From contig CANLMX010000021.1 of the NCBI GenBank assembly GCA_947492385.1, positions 1 to 36,961 of the forward strand: a stretch of DNA of 36,961 nt, in the 5' to 3' direction. The notes beneath the pieces were generated by a model. That model made no database searches. It was given only the letters and a program-made list of their open reading frames with translations, and had not been told where the DNA came from. Below are positions 31,339-36,961 of the stretch, one piece after another (position 1 is the stretch's first letter; each line of letters opens with the position of its first letter). A program made the translations under genes and the position numbers. Source of the stretch: Planctomycetaceae bacterium (GTDB taxonomy: Bacteria > Planctomycetota > Phycisphaerae > Phycisphaerales > SM1A02).

Positions 31339-31809
31339 TTATTCCGCGGTTCCGCTGCTCATGTCGTAGACCCAGGCATCACCTGCGCGCCCGAACTCGA
31401 GCACCTCGCCCGGGCCGAAGAAGAGCGCGAGTTCCCGCGCCGCGGCCTCGGGGCCGTCGGACCCGTGGATGAGGTTGAAGCTGTTCGAGACGCCGAAGTC
31501 GCCGCGGATGGTGCCGGCGGCGGCCTTCGAGCCGAACGTGGCGCCCATCAGGTTTCGGCAGACGGTGATGGCTCCGTTGCCCCGGATGGCGAGCACCATG
31601 ACCGGGCTCGAGGTCATGAACTTCACGAGGCCGGGATAGAACGGCTTCGAGGCGTGGTCCTTGTAGTGCTGCGCCGCCAGTTCCGGCGAGATCTTCATGA
31701 GCTTGGCGCCCACGACCTGGAGCCCCTTCTCTTCGAAGCGGGTGATGATGCGGCCCATGAGGCCGCGCTGGACGGCGTCGGGCTTGAGGATGATGAGGCT
31801 GGTTTCCAT
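31339..31809 (-). CDS. ndk: Nucleoside diphosphate kinase
   Basis: Ndk transfers the gamma phosphate of ATP to other nucleoside diphosphates by a phosphohistidine intermediate. The 156-residue protein has all family marks: LIILKPDAVQRGLMGRII at the N-terminus, HYKDHASKPFYPGLVKFM, GATFGSKAAAGTIRGDFG, and the active-site His115 in FNLIHGSDGPE. Length is slightly above the usual 140-150 because of a short C-terminal tail. A GGAG Shine-Dalgarno precedes the ATG. An extended -10 promoter and a terminator flank the gene, so it is probably transcribed alone. Confidence 0.97.
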   Translation of the reverse strand: METSLIILKPDAVQRGLMGRIITRFEEKGLQVVGAKLMKISPELAAQHYKDHASKPFYPGLVKFMTSSPVMVLAIRGNGAITVCRNLMGATFGSKAAAGTIRGDFGVSNSFNLIHGSDGPEAAARELALFFGPGEVLEFGRAGDAWVYDMSSGTAE

Positions 31810-31835
31810 GTGTGTCTCCGTGGGGAAGGGGGTTG

Positions 31836-31844
31836 ATCATAGCA
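31836..31844 (-). promoter_or_regulatory. Extended -10 promoter of ndk
   Basis: On the minus strand the string TGCTATGAT is an extended -10 box. It would start transcription near 31829, giving a leader of about 20 bases with the GGAG ribosome site. The -35 is poor, as expected for extended -10 promoters. Confidence 0.6.
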
Positions 31845-31894
31845 AAATGCCCAGTTCGCAGGGGGTTTCGGCCGATCGTGCTACCGTATCCGCC

Positions 31895-31916
31895 CCTCGG
31901 CACTCCCCGGCCGAGG
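31895..31916 (+). promoter_or_regulatory. Hairpin in the leader of the topoisomerase VI genes
   Basis: CCTCGGC, eight bases, and GCCGAGG form a 7-bp stem that ends five bases before the AAGGAGG ribosome site at 31922-31928. The same half-sites occur in the cold-shock leader at 36383-36410. A start-proximal structure could affect translation; a chance match is possible. Confidence 0.35.
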
Positions 31917-31932
31917 ATGGCAAGGAGGCCCC

Positions 31933-34023
31933 ATGACAGCCAAGGAAGCCGTTGCGATGGCTGAGCCGCGCAAGAAGAAGACCGCACCCCGGGCCGATGC
32001 CGAGAGCATGGCCGCGCGCCAGCGCGACATCTCGGTCAGCGAGTTCTTCGCGAAGAACCGCCACCTGCTCGGATTCGACAACCCGCGCAAGGCGGTGCTG
32101 ACCACGGTCAAGGAAGCCGTCGACAACTCGCTCGACGCGTGCGAGGAGGCGGGCATCCTCCCCGAGATCGCGGTGATCCTCGAGGACCTCGAACCCAACC
32201 GACCGGCCACCGCGAAGAGCTCCCGCTACCGGATCACCGTCATCGACAACGGTCCCGGCATCGTGCGCAAGCAGGTCGAGAACATCTTCGGCCGGCTGCT
32301 GTACGGATCGAAGTTCCACCGCCTGAAGATGAGCCGCGGCCAGCAGGGCATCGGCATCAGTGCCGCAGGCATGTACGGCCTGATCACGACGGGTCGGCCG
32401 ATGACCATCTTCACCAAGCCGAAGGCGGGCCAGCCGACCCACCACATCGAGCTGGCGATGAACACGAAGACCAACCGCGCGGAGGTCACCTTCGACAAGG
32501 AGGTCAAGGAGTTCCCGCCGCGGCGCTTCCGTGACATGAGCGCCGGCACGAAGGCGCTCGCCGAGCAGGGCGGGTTCCTCACCGAGAGCGAGTTTCCGAC
32601 CGGGACGTCGGTGAGCATCGAGCTCGACGGCAAGTACCAGAAGGGCCGCGGCTCCGTCGACGAGTTCCTCGAACTCACCGCCATCGCGAACCCGCACGCG
32701 CGCATCGTCTTCGTGCCGCCGACGCGCGTCACCGAGGACGAGGAGCCCGACGTGCTCGCGGCCGCCGAGGCCACCGCCGCGGCCAAGGCCACGGTCACCA
32801 CCGAGACCAACGGCGTCATCGTGTTCCCGCGCGGCGTGCAGGAGCTCCCGCCCGAGACGCGCGAGATCCAGCCGCACCCGAAGGGGATCGAGCTCGGGAT
32901 CCTGCTCCAGATGCTCAAGGACTACGAGCTCGCCGAGAAGGGCGGCACCCTCTACAACTTCCTGCAGGAACGCTTCTGCCGCGTGAGCCCGCAGACCGCG
33001 GCCTCGATGTGCCAGGCGATCGGCGTCACCAGCCGTGCGAAGGCCGGCGACATCGAGCCCCCGCAGGCCGAGAAGCTCTACAAGGTCTTCCAGGAGTCGA
33101 AGCTGGCGCCGCCGCCGACCGACTGCCTGGCCCCGATCGGCGTGCGCCAGCTGCTTGCGGGCATGCTGAAGGGCGTGCGCGCGGAGTTCTACTCGGCGTC
33201 GAGCCGCACGGCTGAGGTCTACCGCGGCCGGCCGTTCCAGATCGAGGCCGCCATCGCCTTCGGCGGCGAGCTTCCCGCCGACGAGTCCGCGCGCGTCATC
33301 CGCTTCGCCAACCGCGTGCCGCTCCTCTTCCAGCAGAGCGCGTGCTCGAGCTTCAAGGCGGTCACCGAGACCGCGTGGAAGAACTACAACCTGCAGCAGC
33401 CGCGCGGCGCGCTGCCCGTCGGGCCGCTCGTCATCATGATCCACATGGCCTCGGTCTGGGTGCCCTTCACCAGCGAGAGCAAGGAGGCCATCGCCGACTA
33501 CGATGAGATCCGCAAGGAGATGAAGCTCGCGCTCATGGAGTGCGGGCGCAAGCTCGGCACGTACCTGCGCAAGCGCCAGAAGATGCGCCGCGAGGGCGAG
33601 CGGCGCGACGTCTTCGAGCGCTACATCGGCGAAATCTCCAAGGCGATCCACGAGGTCACCGGCCAGGACCAGCGCAAGGTCTTCGACGCGCTGCTGAAGC
33701 AGGCCAAGGCGCGCACCGCCGTCGCCGACCAGGTGCTCGACGAGGACGGCAAGATCGTCAAGGACGAGCCGATGGACGAGGACGGGGTCATCGTGGTGCC
33801 GGACGCGATCGCGCCGGTGCCGGGGGCCATCCCGGCCGCCGCCCCGGCCGCGGAGGCGTCGCCCGCGAAGGGCGCGCGCCGCCGCGTCGCCGCGGAGGGC
33901 ACGGAACCTCGCCGGGCCGCGAAGCCCCGGAAGGCAAGCGCCGCCCGCGAGGAGCTGCGCGCGCGCGTGGCCAAGGCCGCGTCGCGTGGCAAGGGCGACC
34001 CCGGGGCCGCCGGCCTCTTCTGA
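31933..34023 (+). CDS. top6B: DNA topoisomerase VI, ATPase subunit B
   Basis: Topo VI is a type IIB enzyme that passes duplex DNA through a double-strand break, relaxing supercoils and unlinking DNA. Subunit B has the GHKL ATPase: EAVDNSLDA (about 61-69), DNGPGI (105-110), RGQQGIGISAAGMYG (135-149), then a helix-two-turn-helix region with LPPETREIQPHPKGIELGIL, and the transducer with the ATP-contacting WKNYNLQQPRG. The 696 residues exceed many archaeal B subunits; the end (about 600-696) is acidic, then Ala/Arg/Lys-rich and probably disordered. A perfect AAGGAGG lies four bases before the ATG. Subunit A follows after 51 bases. The enzyme is typical of archaea and plants and occurs only sporadically in bacteria. 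Confidence 0.94.
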   Translation: MTAKEAVAMAEPRKKKTAPRADAESMAARQRDISVSEFFAKNRHLLGFDNPRKAVLTTVKEAVDNSLDACEEAGILPEIAVILEDLEPNRPATAKSSRYRITVIDNGPGIVRKQVENIFGRLLYGSKFHRLKMSRGQQGIGISAAGMYGLITTGRPMTIFTKPKAGQPTHHIELAMNTKTNRAEVTFDKEVKEFPPRRFRDMSAGTKALAEQGGFLTESEFPTGTSVSIELDGKYQKGRGSVDEFLELTAIANPHARIVFVPPTRVTEDEEPDVLAAAEATAAAKATVTTETNGVIVFPRGVQELPPETREIQPHPKGIELGILLQMLKDYELAEKGGTLYNFLQERFCRVSPQTAASMCQAIGVTSRAKAGDIEPPQAEKLYKVFQESKLAPPPTDCLAPIGVRQLLAGMLKGVRAEFYSASSRTAEVYRGRPFQIEAAIAFGGELPADESARVIRFANRVPLLFQQSACSSFKAVTETAWKNYNLQQPRGALPVGPLVIMIHMASVWVPFTSESKEAIADYDEIRKEMKLALMECGRKLGTYLRKRQKMRREGERRDVFERYIGEISKAIHEVTGQDQRKVFDALLKQAKARTAVADQVLDEDGKIVKDEPMDEDGVIVVPDAIAPVPGAIPAAAPAAEASPAKGARRRVAAEGTEPRRAAKPRKASAAREELRARVAKAASRGKGDPGAAGLF

Positions 34024-34074
34024 CCTGCGGCAAACACGCACACCCACGAACCCGTCACGGAAGGCAACCAACAC

Positions 34075-35202
34075 ATGGCCAAGGGCAAGACCGGCACGCG
34101 CAGCCTCAAGGAGCGCGATGCCGCCACCACGAAGAAGATCGTCGACCTCGTCGCCGACGTCGCGCGCAAGTCGCTCGGCGGCAAGGAGCCGAAGATCGAC
34201 ATCCCGACGCGCACGAAGAGCAACACCATCTGGAACAAGAAGCGCGGCATCCTCGAGATGGGCGACGGCGTGGCCGAGCGCCCGCTCTTCGACCTGAAGA
34301 CCGCGAAGCAGTTCATGCAGACGATGCTGCATGCGTCGACGATCAAGGACCTGATCGCGGCCGAGAAGACCAGCAGCCTCCGTGGCGTCTTCTACAAGGC
34401 CAAGCACACGGTCGCCGGCACGCGGGAGAACACCTTCGACACGCAGGACGAGAGCGACCCCATCCTCGAGGACCTCGAAGTGGCGCTCGGCGCGCTGCGC
34501 GAGGAGCTGCACGTCTTCGCGGAGAACCGGGGATCGATGGTGGGCAACATCACCATCGTCGACAAGGGAGACGAGATCGACTGCCGGCGCATGGGCTCGG
34601 GCGGGTACGCGCTGCCGTCCATCGTCGAGCCCGACGTGATCCAGTTCAAGAAGTGCGAGGCGAAGTTCGTCCTGCACGTCGAGAAGGGCACGGTCTGGAA
34701 CCGATTCAACGAGGACCGGTTCTGGGAGAAGCACAACTGCATCCTCACGCACGGTGCAGGACAGCCGCCTCGCGGCTGCCGCCGGCTGCTGCAGCGGCTG
34801 AACCAGGAACTGAAGCTGCCCATCATCTGCGTGCTCGACAACGACCCGTGGGGCCACTACATCTACAGCGTGATCAAGCAGGGCTCGATCTCGCTGGCGT
34901 TCGAGAGCTCGCGCCTCGCCATTCCCGAGGCCAAGTTCCTGGGGATCCGCGCGAAGGACTTCCGCGAGTGCGGCCTGGACGACGCGGTGAAGATCGAGCT
35001 CACCGAGAACGACGTGAAGCGCGCGAAGGAGATCGCCGCCTACCCGTGGTTCGCCGGGCACCGGGGCTGGCAGAAGGAGATCGACGCGCTGCTGGCCAAC
35101 GGGTTCAAGATGGAGGTCGAGTCGCTCATCACCAAGGACATCTCGTACGTCAGCGAGACGTACGTGCCCGAGCGGCTCAGGAAGAAGGACTGGCTGGACT
35201 GA
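34075..35202 (+). CDS. top6A: DNA topoisomerase VI, cleavage subunit A (Spo11-like)
   Basis: Subunit A makes the double-strand break and is the homologue of eukaryotic Spo11. The 375 residues contain the winged-helix domain with the catalytic tyrosine in KTSSLRGVFYKAK (Tyr107) and a Toprim domain with Glu203 (HVEKGTVWNRF) and the Asp pair in VLDNDPWGHYIYS (Asp255, Asp257), matching the spacing in archaeal enzymes. TKSNTIWNKKRGILEMGD is the typical N-terminal signature. All catalytic residues are present, so it should be active with subunit B. An AAGG ribosome site is about 12 bases before the ATG. Its 3' end overlaps the converging histidine kinase gene by 26 bases. Confidence 0.95.
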   Translation: MAKGKTGTRSLKERDAATTKKIVDLVADVARKSLGGKEPKIDIPTRTKSNTIWNKKRGILEMGDGVAERPLFDLKTAKQFMQTMLHASTIKDLIAAEKTSSLRGVFYKAKHTVAGTRENTFDTQDESDPILEDLEVALGALREELHVFAENRGSMVGNITIVDKGDEIDCRRMGSGGYALPSIVEPDVIQFKKCEAKFVLHVEKGTVWNRFNEDRFWEKHNCILTHGAGQPPRGCRRLLQRLNQELKLPIICVLDNDPWGHYIYSVIKQGSISLAFESSRLAIPEAKFLGIRAKDFRECGLDDAVKIELTENDVKRAKEIAAYPWFAGHRGWQKEIDALLANGFKMEVESLITKDISYVSETYVPERLRKKDWLD

Positions 35203-36061
35203 CCGCCGGCAGCTCGATGCGGAACCGTGCGCCGGGGGCGCCGTCGGCGACCCCGATGCTGCCGCCGTGCGCCTCCACGATGCGGCGCGCGGTCGCCAGG
35301 CCGAGCCCGTTGCCGCCGGCCTTCGTCGTGAAGTACGGCTCGAACGCCTGCGAGCGCGCTTCCGGCGCGAGGCCGGGGCCCGTGTCCTGGACCTCGATCG
35401 CGATGCGCGCGGGGCGCGCGGCCGCACCGCGGCCCTCCGGCGGCACCGGAGTCACCCGGAGCGTGAGGGTCCGGGTGGCCTCGGGAGGCAGCGACTCCAT
35501 CGCCTGCACCCCGTTCAGCAGCAGGTTGAGGATCGCCTGCTTCATGAGCGCGGGGTCGGCGTCCGCCATCGCGGGATCGGCGGGAAGCTCGGTGCGCATT
35601 CGGACGCCCGCCTGCTCGGCCTGCGCCAGGAAGAAGTCGGAGAGGTCCTCCGCCACGGTCCGCACGTCGATGGGGCGGCGGTCGAGCTGCATGCGCCCCG
35701 CGTAGCGGAGGAAGTCGTTGAGGATGTCTCGGAGCCGGGCGGCCTCGCGCGCGAGCGTGTCGACCCGGCGGGTGACGCGGTCGCGTGCCGCGTCCTCGAT
35801 CCCGCTGTCGAGGATCTCCTCCCGCAGGAGCTGCGCGTTCAGCGCCACGGTCGAGAGCGGGTTCTTGATCTCGTGCGCCAGGCCCCGCGTCATGGACGCA
35901 ATCTCGGCGTTTCGCGCGTCCTCCGCCGCCGTGCGCCCTGCATCACGGATGCGTGCGCGGAGCGATCGTGACATCCACCACGCCGCCAGCGAAAGCAGGA
36001 CGACATCGACCGCGAGGATCGCGATCCAGGGGACAGGCTGGGGGGTTGTCGTGGGGGTCAC
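35177..36061 (-). CDS. Sensor histidine kinase with one membrane helix (NtrB-like core)
   Basis: A 294-residue kinase with a single membrane segment (about 12-30, WIAILAVDVVLLSLAAWWMS) and no recognisable sensor domain. The H box GLAHEIKNPLSTVALNAQLL carries His63; the ATPase part has the N box QAILNLLLNGVQAM, G1 EVQDTGPGL, the F box FEPYFTTK and G2 GNGLGLATARRIVEAHGG. It should phosphorylate a response regulator, but none is in the window. The GTG at 36061 overlaps the stop of the cold-shock gene as GTGA, which decides the start and makes it co-translated with that gene. Tail-to-tail overlap with top6A. Confidence 0.88.
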   Translation of the reverse strand: MTPTTTPQPVPWIAILAVDVVLLSLAAWWMSRSLRARIRDAGRTAAEDARNAEIASMTRGLAHEIKNPLSTVALNAQLLREEILDSGIEDAARDRVTRRVDTLAREAARLRDILNDFLRYAGRMQLDRRPIDVRTVAEDLSDFFLAQAEQAGVRMRTELPADPAMADADPALMKQAILNLLLNGVQAMESLPPEATRTLTLRVTPVPPEGRGAAARPARIAIEVQDTGPGLAPEARSQAFEPYFTTKAGGNGLGLATARRIVEAHGGSIGVADGAPGARFRIELPAVSPASPSS

Positions 36062-36312
36062 GCGCCCGTGCCGGCAGCCGGCACACGGGAGAGCGAGCGC
36101 GCCTTGGTGGCGGCCCAGCCCTTTGCGCCCTGCGTGGCGGAGTAGGTGACCATCTCGCCGTCGTTGAGCGTGCGGAAGCCCGACTCCTGCTCGATGACGG
36201 AGAAGTGAACGAAGATGTCCTGACCTTCCGGTCCGACGATGAAGCCGAAGCCCTTGCGGGGATCGAACCACTTCACCTGACCTTCGATGTTCTCGAGCGT
36301 GCTGTTCGCCAT
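36058..36312 (-). CDS. Cold-shock domain protein
   Basis: An 84-residue OB-fold nucleic-acid-binding protein. RNP1 KGFGFI (20-25) and RNP2 DIFVHF (32-37) are perfect, and GQVKWFDPRKGFGFIVGPEG is the family signature. It should act as an RNA chaperone or transcription antiterminator. The ATG at 36312 gives a normal N-terminus. A promoter about 100 bases upstream gives it a structured leader. Its stop overlaps the histidine kinase start. Confidence 0.93.
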   Translation of the reverse strand: MANSTLENIEGQVKWFDPRKGFGFIVGPEGQDIFVHFSVIEQESGFRTLNDGEMVTYSATQGAKGWAATKARSLSRVPAAGTGA

Positions 36313-36410
36313 GTGGATTCGGGCTCCGTCTTGTTTGCTCCGTACGCCCCTACGACGCACACGGAAGCGGGTGTGTGAGCACCCTCGGCTGCGAACGACC
36401 CGAGCCGAGG
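36313..36410 (-). promoter_or_regulatory. Leader of the cold-shock gene with a hairpin at its 5' end
   Basis: Between the predicted start of transcription (about 36407) and the ATG lie about 95 bases. An inverted repeat, CCTCGGCT (36383-36390) and AGCCGAGG (36403-36410) with a 12-base loop, sits at its 5' end or over the start point. A GGAG lies about 13 bases before the ATG. Long structured leaders are typical for cold-shock genes. Confidence 0.5.
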
Positions 36411-36413
36411 CGT

Positions 36414-36442
36414 ATTGTGCGGCGGTTTCCGGACTTGTGCAA
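36414..36442 (-). promoter_or_regulatory. Sigma-70-type promoter of the cold-shock / histidine kinase pair
   Basis: On the minus strand TTGCAC (36437-36442) is followed after exactly 17 bases by CACAAT (36414-36419). This is a good match in position and sequence in a very GC-rich background. It would drive the cold-shock gene and the coupled kinase. Confidence 0.68.
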
Positions 36443-36564
36443 GTGAATTTCGGTTCGGTTCAGGGGAATCGGGAGTCCTTTCCAAGCCCGTCCGGCGGCC
36501 CCTGCTGCAGGTGCCGACGGAGCAGCGGGTTATGCCGTGGGCCTGGGTGCACCCCCTGATACGC

Positions 36565-36597
36565 ACGCACCCCGCGGCAGTTCGCCGCGGGGTGCGT
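36565..36597 (-). terminator. Strong hairpin after the PNPase gene
   Basis: A perfect 14-bp stem, ACGCACCCCGCGGC with a five-base loop and its complement, lies 44 bases beyond the end of the pnp gene. No T run follows on either strand, so termination would rest on the hairpin alone, or it may be a 3'-end stabiliser. Confidence 0.5.
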
Positions 36598-36640
36598 GGA
36601 AGTGGCTGGATTGCGCACGCCCGTCAGGCGTGGGCCACGG

Positions 36641-36961
36641 TCACTGCGGCGCGCCTTCGCGCTCGCGGTCGCGGCGCGGTCCGCCGTCGCGGCCGCCGCC
36701 GTCGCGCCGGCCACGGTCGCCGCCACGGTCGCCGCCGCGGTCACCGCGGTCGCGCCGCTCGCCGCCACGGTCGCCGCCTCGGTCGCCGCCGCCTTCGCCG
36801 CCGGCCGGCGCCTCCATGAGCGCCTTGCGGCTGAGCTTGACGCGGCCGCTGTCGTCGACGTTGATGACCTTGACCTTCACGACGTCACCGATCTTGACGA
36901 CATCGGTCACGTTCTTCACGAAGCCGTGCGCCAGCTCGGACACGTGGCACATGCCGTCCGA
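36641..36961 (-). CDS. pnp: Polynucleotide phosphorylase, C-terminal S1 domain (cut by window end)
   Basis: The frame is open to the window edge and gives the last 106 residues. [20 protein letters not shown] and [20 protein letters not shown] form the second half of an S1 RNA-binding domain as found at the end of PNPase, the 3'-5' phosphorolytic exoribonuclease of the RNA degradosome. It is followed by a tail of about 50 residues rich in Arg, Gly and Asp ([20 protein letters not shown]), which may bind RNA or partner proteins. Another S1 protein, such as ribosomal protein S1 or RNase E type, is less likely because [11 protein letters not shown] plus the ending fits PNPase best. The catalytic part is outside the window. 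Confidence 0.75.
   Translation of the reverse strand, partial: SDGMCHVSELAHGFVKNVTDVVKIGDVVKVKVINVDDSGRVKLSRKALMEAPAGGEGGGDRGGDRGGERRDRGDRGGDRGGDRGRRDGGGRDGGPRRDREREGAPQ

Noticed and set aside
1-36961. Defence, phage or transposon modules
   Set aside because: No integrase, transposase, restriction, toxin-antitoxin or phage protein was recognised. Topo VI could suggest Topo6-type or SPO11-like elements, but both subunits look like the standard enzyme.

Overview
The window is about 37 kb of very GC-rich bacterial DNA, densely coded on both strands. I infer a planctomycete, probably of the Phycisphaerae. The grounds are the type II secretion gene set with long low-complexity extensions, pseudopilin cleavage sites of the form RRA|F, and a bacterial topoisomerase VI gene pair. 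This placement is inference; no rRNA lies in the window. I see no tRNA, rRNA, CRISPR array, insertion sequence or phage gene.

Left part (1-11475), housekeeping and envelope. A 5' fragment of phoU (-) faces a tightly coupled pdxJ-dapA-Nudix cluster (+), whose genes overlap as ATGA. A phosphoglucosamine/phosphomannomutase-type gene (-) is divergent from a QueD/PTPS homologue that overlaps polyphosphate kinase ppk1 (+). Next come an LEA14-like lipoprotein (-), a very large secreted PQQ-type beta-propeller protein (+), and a small gene whose product ends in about 80 almost purely Asp/Glu residues.

Centre (11476-27797, all -). This is one long type II secretion operon, read from right to left: a secreted helical protein, gspE, F, G, H, I, J, K, L, M, a C-like gene, secretin gspD, and a beta-propeller-like lipoprotein. 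Most junctions overlap or are only a few bases apart. The striking lesion is in gspE: a TAG stands exactly where the Walker B glutamate codon should be, so the frame is split into 371 and 174 residues although the rest of the gene is intact in the same frame. GspJ and GspK carry Gly-rich tracts, GspC has a run of 19 prolines, and GspD has at least one extra N-type domain.

Right part (28020-36961). Here lie a CoA-transferase A subunit without its B partner (-), an MFS transporter (+), a sigma-70 family factor (-), nucleoside diphosphate kinase (-), topoisomerase VI subunits B and A in tandem (+), a cold-shock protein overlapping a small membrane histidine kinase (-), and the C-terminal end of polynucleotide phosphorylase with an Arg/Gly/Asp-rich tail (-).

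Points most worth a second look: the amber codon at the catalytic position of GspE; the complete bacterial Topo VI; the polyacidic protein with its own promoter; -10 boxes placed so close to start codons that the mRNAs would be leaderless; and the QueD homologue lacking the usual catalytic residues. I do not see a clearly new multi-gene defence or mobile system.
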